A stretch of DNA of 64,000 bases from Pseudomonas sp. UBA5706 (GTDB lineage: Bacteria > Pseudomonadota > Gammaproteobacteria > Pseudomonadales > Pseudomonadaceae). The DNA is taken from contig NZ_DIHC01000029.1 in assembly GCF_002419965.1 (NCBI RefSeq), forward strand, positions 1-64,000, given 5' to 3'. Both the position numbers and the translations under genes were made by a program. Position 1 is the stretch's first letter. Each line of letters begins with the position of its first letter. Of the stretch, positions 16,036 to 24,651 are shown one piece after another. The notes beneath the pieces were generated by a model. It did not search any database. It was not told where the DNA came from and was given only the letters and a program-made list of their open reading frames with translations.

Positions 16036-16917
16036 TCACCCCGCCAATACATGCTCAAGAAACAACCCCGCCGCCGTCGATAACCCTTCCCGCGATCTCA
16101 CGCAGACGCTGAGTTCGCGGCTGGCCCATTCCTCATTCAATCGCACGACTTTGACACCCTCCAGCTTGTAAATCGCCGCGCTGCCTTCGGGCATGATGCC
16201 GAGCCCGACGCCTGCTTGAACCATTAGACACAGGGCGTCGTAGCTGGCGACTTCCATGCGGATTTTCAGGGCGCGGCCCAAGTCATTGGCGGCTTTGATC
16301 AGCTGGAAGTTGAGGTGGGTGCCGCTGCGCAGGGTGACGTATTGATGGTCGAGGGTTTCGTTGAAGGTGACGCTTGCGCGCGCGGCCAGCGGGTGGTCGT
16401 TGGGCACGAGCAGGACCAATTGATCGGTGCGAAACGGGAAGACTTCGATGTCGGCGCCGTGTGGCAAGCGGGTGAAGATGCCGATGTCGGCGCGGTTTTC
16501 AGCGACGGCTTTGGTGATTGCCAGGCTTGGCTGTTCTTCGAGGCTGACGTTGATCAGCGGGTATTGCGCCATGAACGAGGTGAGCAGGCTGGGCATGAAT
16601 TGGGTGATGGCCGAGATGTTGGCCAGAATGTTGACCGAGCCGCGACCGCCGTGGGAGTAGTCACGCATTTGCACGACGATTTCGTTGAGGTTGTTCAGCG
16701 CGCTGCGGGCCATGAACAGCAGCGATAACCCGGCGTCGGTCGGGGTGATGCCCTTGTTGGTGCGGTTGAGCAGCCTGGAGTCGAGCACTTGTTCCAGTTC
16801 GCTGAGCCGCTTGCTGACCGCCGCCGCCGCAATGTGTTCGCGTTTGGCAGCTGCGGCGATGGTGCCTTCTTCGACGACACTGACGAAAAGGCGCAGCGAA
16901 ACGGGATCGAGCTTCAT
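16036..16917 (-). CDS. LysR-type regulator of the maleate isomerase-like gene
   Basis: From ATG 16917 (MKLDPVSLRLFVSVVEEG) the protein has 293 residues, normal for LysR; the longer frame to 17139 overlaps the neighbour. The N-terminal winged helix contains GTIAAAAKREHIAAAAVSKRLSELE, and the C-terminal part has the periplasmic-binding-protein-like effector fold (VQAGVGLGIMPEGSA). It lies 56 bases downstream of the isomerase-like gene on the same strand, so it may be its regulator, but LysR genes are more often divergent. The inducer is unknown. Confidence 0.85.
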   Translation of the reverse strand: MKLDPVSLRLFVSVVEEGTIAAAAKREHIAAAAVSKRLSELEQVLDSRLLNRTNKGITPTDAGLSLLFMARSALNNLNEIVVQMRDYSHGGRGSVNILANISAITQFMPSLLTSFMAQYPLINVSLEEQPSLAITKAVAENRADIGIFTRLPHGADIEVFPFRTDQLVLLVPNDHPLAARASVTFNETLDHQYVTLRSGTHLNFQLIKAANDLGRALKIRMEVASYDALCLMVQAGVGLGIMPEGSAAIYKLEGVKVVRLNEEWASRELSVCVRSREGLSTAAGLFLEHVLAG

Positions 16918-16973
16918 GGGAGGTACCGGGCGTGGGCCTGCGTGGCGGCCATAGTACCTCGTCACGGGTGTAC

Positions 16974-17726
16974 TCAGAACTTGCCGGACAGCAGATGGCC
17001 GGCATTCGGCACCTGGGCCTTGAGGCCGAGGGTTTTGAGCATCTGGTAGACGGTGGCGACGGAAGCTGAAAGCACCGGTTTGTCGAGACGATCCTGTACG
17101 ACCTGGATCGCAGGCAGTGACGGCATTTGCACGCAGCACGACAGCACCACGCCATCGGCTTGTCCGATATTGAGCTTGTCGGCGTGGGCCACGAGATTCA
17201 TCGGGTCCAGACGACCGACTTCAAGGTTGTCGGACACTTCCAGGCTGATGGAGTCGACGACTTCGATACCGGCCGCTTCGATGTAGTCGATGACCTGTTG
17301 AGTCAGCGGCTTCATATACGGGGTGATGATCGAGACCTTCTTGTAGTCGAGCATCTGCAGACTGTCGATGAGCGCACCGGCGGAGCTGAGGACCGGGGCA
17401 TTGGAGTTGTTGCCGAGGACGGTTTTGCCCAACCGCTCCTGCGAAACTGTGTGGTAACCCGCGCCCTGGCACATGATTGCCACCAGGCAGGCATAGGCCA
17501 TGACATCTACTCGTGCGTCGCTCAGTTCCAGCGCGCAGCGGTCGCTGTCGATGTCCATCTTTTTCAGCTCTTCGGGGCTGACGTGCATCATGCGCATGCG
17601 CGAGGAATGAAAGGTGAAGCGCTCATCCGGGAACAGCGAATAACGCGAGGTCAGCATCGCCGGGATTTCGGTTTCCATGGTGGTGTTGGAGCTGGGGACG
17701 ATCTGGCCGATGCGGAAGTGTTTCAT
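16974..17726 (-). CDS. maleate cis-trans isomerase-like protein (Asp/Glu racemase superfamily)
   Basis: Start ATG 17726 (MKHFRIGQ) has GGAGA close upstream; 250 residues fits the family. PSSNTTMETEIPAML (11-25) and the two active-site cysteines, Cys80 in YACLVAI and Cys197 (or 198) in SCCVQMPS, match maleate isomerases such as NicE/MaiA of nicotinate breakdown, which convert maleate to fumarate through cysteine catalysis. No other nicotinate genes are nearby, so a related dicarboxylate could be the substrate. Cytoplasmic. Confidence 0.75.
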   Translation of the reverse strand: MKHFRIGQIVPSSNTTMETEIPAMLTSRYSLFPDERFTFHSSRMRMMHVSPEELKKMDIDSDRCALELSDARVDVMAYACLVAIMCQGAGYHTVSQERLGKTVLGNNSNAPVLSSAGALIDSLQMLDYKKVSIITPYMKPLTQQVIDYIEAAGIEVVDSISLEVSDNLEVGRLDPMNLVAHADKLNIGQADGVVLSCCVQMPSLPAIQVVQDRLDKPVLSASVATVYQMLKTLGLKAQVPNAGHLLSGKF

Positions 17727-17811
17727 GGGTTCTCCTGTCATTTCGCGGGCAGCAATGGGGGCATGCGTGAGCGATGTTAGGAGGGGTGATCAAGGGCGTA
17801 TATCAGGCATT

Positions 17812-17850
17812 GGTGAGCTTGCCATCGCGGATGGCGATGGCAAGCCCACC
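17812..17850. repeat. REP-like hairpin
   Basis: GGTGAGCTTGCCATCGC and GGCGATGGCAAGCCCACC form an almost complete stem around a 4-base loop between two leftward genes. It has the composition of Pseudomonas REP sequences and may stabilise or end the leftward transcript of the LysR gene upstream. Confidence 0.65.
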
Positions 17851-17907
17851 TATATTCGTCGCAGCACGGCATGCCGATGGCGGCGATCGGCCAACACGCC
17901 GAGGGCG

Positions 17908-18864
17908 TTAAAGGGACGCGGTTTGCTCGCGAGACGCCTGCCCATTCGCCAGCAGTATCTCAGCAAATTCCGACGCGGCTCCCAGCAATGGCTCACCTTT
18001 GCGGGTCAGGATTCCGTAATCCTGGGGCGCCAGTTCCAGCGAAGTATTGAGCACCTTCAATAGCCCGCTTTCCAGATGCGGCTGGGCCATCGAAGCGGGC
18101 AGCATGGCGATCATCGGGCCGGATTGCAGCACCTGCAGGAAGGTCTGCATCGAGATGGTGTCGATGGTGTTCTTCGGCGTCGCAATGCCCGCCTTGGCGA
18201 AGGCCTGCTCCATTCGCGCGCGAATCGGCGTGCCCACCGGGTAGAGAATCCACGGCCAGTTGCCCAGCTCCTTAAGCGGCGTTTGCGCACGCTCGGTCAG
18301 TGGGTGGCGGCTGTTGACCACCATGCAGAAAGGCTCCGGCGCCAGCGCGTGAAAGTCATACACCTGCTGCTGGCTTTCATCGGTAAAGCGCGCCACGGCA
18401 AGGTCGAGTTTCTTGTCATCGAGCATGTCCATCAAATGGTCGCTGGTCTGTTCGACGATCTCGATGGACAACAGCGGCCAGCGTTGCTTCAACTGCACGA
18501 TCGCGTCCGGCAGCACTACGGCCGTGGCTGCAAAGATCGCTCCGACCTTGAGAAAACCATGACCGCCCTCACGCAGGCTGCTGATCTGATCGACGAACTT
18601 GTTCGCGTCGTTCAGGGCGATCTGCGCATAGCGCACCACGTGTTCACCGAGCGCGGTGGGCGGCATGTTGCGCGGCAAGCGCTCGAACAAATCGAAACCC
18701 AGCAGCCGCTCGATCTCGCGCAACATCTTGCTGACGGCAGGCTGACTGAGGTTCATGTGCAGTGCGGCAGCGTGCATGTTGCGGGTTCGCGACAACGTAT
18801 CGATGAGCACCAGATGCTTGAATCTGAGCCAATTGCAGACCGTCGAAAAGGAAATATCTGACAT
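17908..18864 (-). CDS. LysR-type regulator divergent from the pentonate dehydratase pair
   Basis: The protein has 318 residues, with the helix-turn-helix MHAAALHMNLSQPAVSKMLREIERLLG and a ligand-binding domain (SGPMIAMLPASM near 255). ATG 18864 follows GAGG at suitable distance. It is divergent from the XylX/XylD-like genes and shares a 119-base promoter region containing a 19-bp inverted repeat, so it most likely controls them. It resembles GbpR-type sugar-acid regulators in length and layout. The inducer is probably a sugar acid; inference. Confidence 0.85.
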   Translation of the reverse strand: MSDISFSTVCNWLRFKHLVLIDTLSRTRNMHAAALHMNLSQPAVSKMLREIERLLGFDLFERLPRNMPPTALGEHVVRYAQIALNDANKFVDQISSLREGGHGFLKVGAIFAATAVVLPDAIVQLKQRWPLLSIEIVEQTSDHLMDMLDDKKLDLAVARFTDESQQQVYDFHALAPEPFCMVVNSRHPLTERAQTPLKELGNWPWILYPVGTPIRARMEQAFAKAGIATPKNTIDTISMQTFLQVLQSGPMIAMLPASMAQPHLESGLLKVLNTSLELAPQDYGILTRKGEPLLGAASEFAEILLANGQASREQTASL

Positions 18865-18881
18865 GGGACAGCCTCGAATCG

Positions 18882-18905
18882 CGATAACTCAGTGTTATCG
18901 ATAAT
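18882..18905. promoter_or_regulatory. inverted repeat in the LysR/xylX divergent promoter
   Basis: CGATAACTCAGTGTTATCG (18882-18900) is a perfect repeat with 7-base arms and 5-base centre. It overlaps the palindrome TTATCGATAA just after it. The T-N11-A layout fits LysR-family binding. It lies 18 bases upstream of the LysR start and about 80 upstream of the xylX-like start. Confidence 0.55.
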
Positions 18906-18983
18906 TGAGCAGATGTCATTGGAGTTTATCGCTTGCGCTGATTAGGGTCGGTAGCAAAGCACAAGAACCTCGAGGATTGCCCT

Positions 18984-20165
18984 ATGCCCATCCAGCTCAC
19001 CGCCGAAAACACCCTGCCTGCCGATGGCCTGAGTGGAACCTTGATCGGCCGCGCCTGGGTGCCCGGCAAGGTTGGCGGGCCATCGCCGGTGGTGCTGCGC
19101 AGCGATGGGGTGTTCGACCTGTCCGAGCGCTTTGCCACCTTGAGCGAACTGCTGGAATCCGAGTCACCGCTCAAAGCCATACGAGAAACCCAAGGCAGGT
19201 TGATTGCCAGCGTCGAAGCGTTGCTGGCCAACTCGAATGCCAGCCCCGACCTGAGCAGGGCATTCCTGCTGGCGCCTACCGACCTGCAGGTGATCAAGGC
19301 TGCTGGCGTAACGTTTGCGGCCAGCATGATCGAGCGGGTGATCGAGGAGCAGGCCGCGGGCGATCCCGCCAAGGCCGAGAGCGTGCGCGCTATCGTGCAC
19401 AACGCTATCGGCGACAACCTGCGCAGCATCAAGCCAGGCTCGGCACAGGCGGCGACACTCAAGGCGCTGCTGATCGAGCAAAAGATGTGGTCGCAGTACC
19501 TGGAAGTCGGCATCGGCCCTGATGCGGAAATTTTCACCAAGGCGCCAGTGCTGGCGGCGGTTGGCAGCGGCAGCCAGATCGGCATTCACCCGAAGTCCGA
19601 GTGGAACAACCCCGAGCCTGAAGTGGTGCTGGCGGTTAACAGTCGCGGGCAGATTCAGGGCGCGACCCTGGGTAACGACGTTAACCTGCGAGACTTCGAA
19701 GGTCGCAGCGCGCTGCTGCTGAGCAAGGCCAAGGACAACAACGCCTCCTGCGCGATCGGACCGTTCATTCGGCTGTTCGACGAGACCTTTTCGCTGGATG
19801 ACGTGCGCAATTGCGTCGTCGATTTGCAGGTCAAAGGCAGCGACGGCTACCTGATGAAGGGGTCGAGTTCGATGTCGCAGATCAGTCGAGATCCGCAGGA
19901 CATCGCCGCCCAGACGCTCAACGAAAATCATCAATACCCGGACGGTTTCCTGCTGTACCTGGGCACCCTCTTCGCCCCCACCGAAGACCGCGATCACGTC
20001 GGCGGCGGCTTTACCCACAAGCTGGGGGATGAAGTCAGCATCAGCAGCCGCTTGTTGGGGAGCCTGCATAACGAGGTAACCCATAGCAGCCAGGCGGCGC
20101 CCTGGACGTTCGGGGTGGGCGCGTTGTTTCGCAATCTGGTGGCGCGCGGCTTGTTGTCGCATTAA
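18984..20165 (+). CDS. XylX-like 2-keto-3-deoxypentonate dehydratase (FAH superfamily)
   Basis: The 393-residue protein has the fumarylacetoacetate hydrolase fold with metal ligands in PDAEIF, NPEPEVVL and GNDVNLRDFEG. Its length and pairing with a XylD-like gene match Caulobacter XylX, which dehydrates 2-keto-3-deoxyxylonate to alpha-ketoglutarate semialdehyde in the Weimberg pathway. ATG 18984 follows GAGG by 8 bases. The next gene begins 57 bases downstream on the same strand. The exact pentonate (xylonate, arabinonate) cannot be read from sequence, and the last pathway enzyme is not in this neighbourhood. Confidence 0.7.
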   Translation: MPIQLTAENTLPADGLSGTLIGRAWVPGKVGGPSPVVLRSDGVFDLSERFATLSELLESESPLKAIRETQGRLIASVEALLANSNASPDLSRAFLLAPTDLQVIKAAGVTFAASMIERVIEEQAAGDPAKAESVRAIVHNAIGDNLRSIKPGSAQAATLKALLIEQKMWSQYLEVGIGPDAEIFTKAPVLAAVGSGSQIGIHPKSEWNNPEPEVVLAVNSRGQIQGATLGNDVNLRDFEGRSALLLSKAKDNNASCAIGPFIRLFDETFSLDDVRNCVVDLQVKGSDGYLMKGSSSMSQISRDPQDIAAQTLNENHQYPDGFLLYLGTLFAPTEDRDHVGGGFTHKLGDEVSISSRLLGSLHNEVTHSSQAAPWTFGVGALFRNLVARGLLSH

Positions 20166-20222
20166 ACGCCGTTTTCCGACAAGCCCATTGCCGCATCCAC
20201 AATGACAAGAGAGATCCGGACC

Positions 20223-22007
20223 ATGCCTACCACGCCCAAACGCCCCCTGCGCAGCCAGCAATGGTTCGACGATCCCGAACACGCCGACATGACCGCGCTC
20301 TATGTCGAGCGTTACATGAACTACGGCCTGACTCGCGAAGAGCTGCAATCGGGCCGACCGATCATCGGCATTGCACAGACGGGCAGCGACCTGGCGCCGT
20401 GCAATCGACATCACATTGAATTGGCGCAACGGGTCAAGGCCGGGATTCGCGACGCGGGCGGGATTCCGATGGAGTTTCCAGTGCATCCGATGGCCGAGCA
20501 AACCCGTCGCCCGACCGCGGCGCTGGACCGTAACCTCGCCTATCTGGGCCTGGTGGAGATCCTGCATGGCTACCCGCTCGATGGTGTCGTGCTGACCACC
20601 GGTTGCGACAAGACCACGCCCGCCTGCCTGATGGCCGCTGCCACCACGGACCTGCCCGCGATCGTGCTATCAGGCGGGCCGATGCTCGATGGTCGGCACA
20701 AGGGTGAGCTGATCGGTTCCGGCACGGTGCTCTGGCATGCGCGCAATCTGCTGTCGGCAGGCGAGATCAATTACGAAGGCTTCATGGAAATGACCACTGC
20801 CGCGTCGCCATCGGTGGGGCATTGCAACACCATGGGCACGGCACTTTCGATGAACGCGCTGGCCGAAGCGCTCGGCATGTCGCTGCCCGGCTGTGCAAGC
20901 ATTCCGGCGGCCTATCGCGAGCGCGGCCAGATGGCTTATATGACCGGCAAACGTATCTGTGACCTGGTGCGTGAAGACGTTCGCCCCTCGCAGATCATGA
21001 CCCGCCAAGCCTTTGAAAACGCCATTGCCGTCGCCTCGGCGCTGGGGGCGTCGAGCAATTGTCCGCCGCACTTGATCGCCATCGCGCGGCACATGGGCGT
21101 CGAGTTGAGTCTCAGCGACTGGCAGCGCATCGGCGAGGATGTACCGTTGCTGGTCAACTGCATGCCGGCCGGCAAATACCTCGGCGAAGGCTTTCATCGC
21201 GCAGGCGGCGTGCCCGCGGTCATGCATGAGCTGCAAAAAGCCGGGAAGCTGCATGAAGACTGCAGCTCGGTGTCGGGCAAAACCATCGGTCAAATCGTGC
21301 GCAATGCAGTGGCCCACGACGCCGATGTGATCCGCCCTTATGAAGATCCGCTCAAACATCGCGCCGGTTTCATCGTGCTCAGCGGCAATTTTTTCGACAG
21401 TGCGATCATGAAGATGTCGGTGGTAGGCGAGGCGTTTCGCAAGACCTATTTGTCCCAGCCCGGTGCGGAAAACAGCTTCGAGGCGCGGGCCATCGTCTTC
21501 GAGGGGCCGGAGGATTATCACGCGCGGATCAATGACCCATCGCTTGAAATCGACGAGCGCTGCATTCTGGTGATTCGCGGGGCTGGGACCGTGGGCTACC
21601 CCGGCAGCGCCGAGGTGGTGAACATGGCGCCCCCGGCCGAGCTGATCAAGCGTGGCATCGATTCGTTGCCTTGCCTGGGGGACGGTCGTCAAAGCGGAAC
21701 GTCGGCCAGCCCTTCGATTCTCAACATGTCGCCGGAAGCGGCCGTGGGAGGCGGCCTGGCGCTGCTGAAAACCAACGACCGGTTACGTGTAGACCTGAAT
21801 AACCGCAGCGTAAACGTGCTGGTCAGCGACGAAGAAATGGCCGAACGGCGCGCGCACTTCGAACCCAAAATGCCCGCCTCGCAGACGCCATGGCAGGAGC
21901 TGTACCGGCAGTTGGTGGGGCAGTTATCCACAGGCGGTTGCCTGGAACCGGCGACCTTGCACTTGCGAGTGATTGCCAGAAGTGGCGAGCCGCGGCATTC
22001 GCATTGA
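20223..22007 (+). CDS. XylD-like pentonate dehydratase (IlvD/Edd family)
   Basis: With ATG 20223 (MPTTPKRPLRSQQWFDDP) the protein has 594 residues; an upstream ATG at 20202 would add seven. It follows Caulobacter xylonate dehydratase XylD closely along its length, as I recall that sequence: GKPIIGIAQTGSD-type start, cluster cysteines in TTGCDKTTPA and GHCNTMGT, RRPTAALDRNL, and ending in LPRHNH-like GEPRHSH. It removes water from a pentonate to give the 2-keto-3-deoxy acid, using an Fe-S cluster and Mg. It forms an operon with the XylX-like gene. Cytoplasmic. Confidence 0.82.
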   Translation: MPTTPKRPLRSQQWFDDPEHADMTALYVERYMNYGLTREELQSGRPIIGIAQTGSDLAPCNRHHIELAQRVKAGIRDAGGIPMEFPVHPMAEQTRRPTAALDRNLAYLGLVEILHGYPLDGVVLTTGCDKTTPACLMAAATTDLPAIVLSGGPMLDGRHKGELIGSGTVLWHARNLLSAGEINYEGFMEMTTAASPSVGHCNTMGTALSMNALAEALGMSLPGCASIPAAYRERGQMAYMTGKRICDLVREDVRPSQIMTRQAFENAIAVASALGASSNCPPHLIAIARHMGVELSLSDWQRIGEDVPLLVNCMPAGKYLGEGFHRAGGVPAVMHELQKAGKLHEDCSSVSGKTIGQIVRNAVAHDADVIRPYEDPLKHRAGFIVLSGNFFDSAIMKMSVVGEAFRKTYLSQPGAENSFEARAIVFEGPEDYHARINDPSLEIDERCILVIRGAGTVGYPGSAEVVNMAPPAELIKRGIDSLPCLGDGRQSGTSASPSILNMSPEAAVGGGLALLKTNDRLRVDLNNRSVNVLVSDEEMAERRAHFEPKMPASQTPWQELYRQLVGQLSTGGCLEPATLHLRVIARSGEPRHSH

Positions 22008-22126
22008 CGTGGGAGGCCGGCCCTTATAGCCGACGCCGGAGTTTACGAAGGCAGTAACAGGGGTGGATCAGGGGTTAATCGGCTGCGGGACGCGCCGCGT
22101 AGGCTGCCGCATGATGATCATCGGCG

Positions 22127-23032
22127 TCACAACAACTTGGGCAATCCTTGCTCCATTTCCATAAATCGGTTTTTGAGTAGCGAATGCAGTTGTTGCACCG
22201 CAGGCGAGAACTGTTTGCGGTGCGGGTACACCAGATTCAGTGGCGCGGGTTCGCCCCGGTAGTCCGGCAACAGCAGCTCCAGGCGCCCGGCCATCACGTC
22301 ATTGCGCACATCGACCCACGATTTATAGGCAATACCCTCGCCCGCCACGGCCCAGCGCCGCACCAGGTCGGCGTCATCGGTCAGCAGAGGCCCGGACACC
22401 GTAAGCAGCCGCCCGCCCACCGCCCACTTGTCGTAGACGCGGCCATGGAGGATGTACAACAGGCAGTCATGGCGCAGCAGGTCGTCCGAGTTCAACGGTC
22501 GCCCTTTGCGCGCCAGATAATCCGGCGAAGCCACCAGCACACGGCGATTCCAGGGTGCGAGCGGCATGGCAATGTAATTGGCGTCCTCAATCACCCCGCT
22601 GCGAATCGCCACATCGACCGGATCGCGAAACATATCGGCCAGTTGATCGGAGACGAACAGGCGCAAGTTCAATGCCGGGTGCTGTCGACGAAAGCCGGTC
22701 AGCCACTCCAGCATCACGTTGCGTCCCAGGTCCGAAGGCATCGCCACTTGCAACGTGCCTTGCAGCTCGGCGCTTTCGCGGTGCAATTTTTCGCGACCAT
22801 CGCGCAGCGCATCGAGCACGGTCTGTGCAGTTGGCAGGTATTGCTCGCCCTCGGCGGTCAGGCGCAGGCTGCGCGTCGAACGGGCGAACAAGCGGATGTC
22901 CAGTTCGCGCTCCAGGCGCTTGATTGCCGCAGCCACTTGACCCGGCAGCAAATCAACCTCCCGAGCCGCGTTTGAAAAACTGCCCAGTGCTGCTGTCCGA
23001 ACAAAAAGAGCCAGATCATCGATACGGATCAT
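22127..23032 (-). CDS. LysR-type regulator divergent from an oxidoreductase
   Basis: ATG 23032 has GGAG five bases upstream, better than a GTG at 23038 that would overlap the ribosome site. The 301-residue protein has FSNAAREVDLLPGQVAAAIKRLERELD as DNA-binding helix and a CrgA-like effector domain (LADMFRDPVDVAIRSGVIED). It is divergent from the zinc-type dehydrogenase gene, a common arrangement in which the regulator controls that single oxidoreductase. Inducer unknown. Confidence 0.88.
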   Translation of the reverse strand: MIRIDDLALFVRTAALGSFSNAAREVDLLPGQVAAAIKRLERELDIRLFARSTRSLRLTAEGEQYLPTAQTVLDALRDGREKLHRESAELQGTLQVAMPSDLGRNVMLEWLTGFRRQHPALNLRLFVSDQLADMFRDPVDVAIRSGVIEDANYIAMPLAPWNRRVLVASPDYLARKGRPLNSDDLLRHDCLLYILHGRVYDKWAVGGRLLTVSGPLLTDDADLVRRWAVAGEGIAYKSWVDVRNDVMAGRLELLLPDYRGEPAPLNLVYPHRKQFSPAVQQLHSLLKNRFMEMEQGLPKLL

Positions 23033-23051
23033 TTTCACTCCAGCTGTGAAA
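23033..23051. promoter_or_regulatory. inverted repeat at the LysR start
   Basis: TTTCAC-N7-GTGAAA lies directly over the ribosome site of the leftward LysR gene, in the 129-base divergent region. It may be an autoregulatory site. Short repeat, so modest support. Confidence 0.35.
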
Positions 23052-23161
23052 GTGTTGGCGCATTGTGCGGGTTTTTCTTATGGGTGGCGAAGAACAAGAT
23101 AGGCCCACGTTGCAGCACCCATTAGCGGCCCACCCGACTTCATCCCTTTAGAGAAAACGCC

Positions 23162-24169
23162 ATGAAAGCCATTGCCTTCACCCAACACGGTTTGCCTATT
23201 GAAGATCCGAAATCGCTGATCGACATGGACCTGCCCAAGCCGACTCCCGGCCCGCGCGACCTGCTCGTGGAAGTACGTGCCATTTCCGTCAACCCGGTGG
23301 ACACCAAAATCCGTGCAGGTTCGGCGGCTACCGATCCCAGGGTAGTGGGCTGGGATGCCGTCGGTGTGGTGCGCGAAACCGGCAGCGAGGTCACGCTGTT
23401 CAAGGCTGGCGACGAGGTGTTCTACGCCGGTTCCATCGCACGCCCGGGCAACTACAGCGAATTCCATCTGGTGGACGAGCGCATCGTCGGTCACAAGCCG
23501 ACATCCATCGACAACGCCCACGCTGCCGCACTGCCGCTGACGTCAATCACCGCATGGGAGCTGCTGTTCGACCGCCTGGGCGTGCAGGAAGGTAGTGGCA
23601 AAGGCGATAGCCTGCTGATTATCGGTGCAGGTGGCGGCGTGGGGTCGATGCTGGTCCAGTTGGCGCGTCAGTTGACCCAGTTGACCGTCATCGGTACGGC
23701 ATCGCGCCCGCAGACCCAGAGCTGGGTCAAAGATCTGGGGGCACACCATGTCATCGACCACAGCCAGCCGCTGGTGGCGCAACTGGAGAAAATCGGCGTC
23801 GGCCAGGTCAGCCACGTCGCGAGCCTCACGCACACCGACAGCTACTTCACGCAGCTGATCGAGGCGCTGCGCCCACAAGGCAAGCTGGCACTGATCGACG
23901 ACCCGAAAAGCCTCGATGTGGTCCCGATGAAGCGCAAGGCGCTGTCGCTGCACTGGGAACTGATGTTCACGCGTTCGCTGTATGAAACCCCTGACATGAT
24001 TGCCCAACACCAACTGCTCAACCGCGTTTCGGGCTTGATCGATCAGGGTGTATTGAAGACCACGCTAGGTGAACACCTGGGCATTATCAATGCCGAAAAT
24101 CTGCGCCGCGCCCACGCCGTGATCGAAAGCGGCAAGGCCCGAGGCAAGATCGTTCTCGAAGGTTTCTGA
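23162..24169 (+). CDS. zinc-type alcohol dehydrogenase/quinone oxidoreductase-like protein
   Basis: This 335-residue medium-chain dehydrogenase has an N-terminal GroES-like domain (VRAISVNPVDTKIRAG), and a Rossmann NADPH motif GAGGGVGSMLVQLARQL near 157. Structural zinc cysteines are missing, as in the quinone oxidoreductase branch (TIGR02817-like). It probably reduces an electrophilic carbonyl or quinone with NADPH. It is monocistronic, divergent from the LysR gene. A GC hairpin near 24,211-24,233 follows it; the gap to the next gene otherwise shows nothing. Confidence 0.85.
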   Translation: MKAIAFTQHGLPIEDPKSLIDMDLPKPTPGPRDLLVEVRAISVNPVDTKIRAGSAATDPRVVGWDAVGVVRETGSEVTLFKAGDEVFYAGSIARPGNYSEFHLVDERIVGHKPTSIDNAHAAALPLTSITAWELLFDRLGVQEGSGKGDSLLIIGAGGGVGSMLVQLARQLTQLTVIGTASRPQTQSWVKDLGAHHVIDHSQPLVAQLEKIGVGQVSHVASLTHTDSYFTQLIEALRPQGKLALIDDPKSLDVVPMKRKALSLHWELMFTRSLYETPDMIAQHQLLNRVSGLIDQGVLKTTLGEHLGIINAENLRRAHAVIESGKARGKIVLEGF

Positions 24170-24408
24170 GCAATCGTCCTCCCGCCGGCCGGTCGTGAAG
24201 ATCGGCTGAATGCGGTGTCGCCGTCGCACCGCGTTGACAGGGCGTGGGGGGCTTTGCACCCATCGTCAGCAAGCTGAACGCCTCCGCCCTGCGGCCACAA
24301 ACGGTCTTGCATGCGCCGCCATCGCGCCCTGCCCGGCACCTCTCATTTGCCCCATTGCCGTCGCTCTGCTAGTGTCGCGCCGGTTTAACGTCTACCGGGA
24401 TAGCCGCC

Positions 24409-24651
24409 ATGGCCCGCAAGAAAGCTGCACTGGATTTCGAACAATCCCTCACGGATCTGCAAACGCTGGTCGAGCGTCTGGAGAACGGCGAGCTGTCGCT
24501 GGAAGATTCATTGACCGCCTTCGAACAAGGCATCCGGCTGACGCGCGAGTGCCAAAGCGCACTGGCGCAGGCTGAACAGAAGGTCCAGGTGTTGCTGGAA
24601 CGCGATGGCGAGCTGGCCGAGGAACCCTTCGAAGCGGAAGAGCCAGAATGA
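24409..24651 (+). CDS. xseB: exodeoxyribonuclease VII small subunit
   Basis: The 80-residue protein begins MARKKAALDFEQSLTDLQTLVERLENGELSLEDSL, the typical XseB helical hairpin, with an acidic tail. XseB subunits surround XseA in the single-strand nuclease. Its stop overlaps the ispA start as ATGA, the conserved xseB-ispA-dxs order. Confidence 0.95.
   Translation: MARKKAALDFEQSLTDLQTLVERLENGELSLEDSLTAFEQGIRLTRECQSALAQAEQKVQVLLERDGELAEEPFEAEEPE

Noticed and set aside
19164..20567. Long open frame opposite the XylX-like gene
   Set aside because: It runs across the ends of both the XylX-like and XylD-like genes on the other strand and has no recognisable domain.
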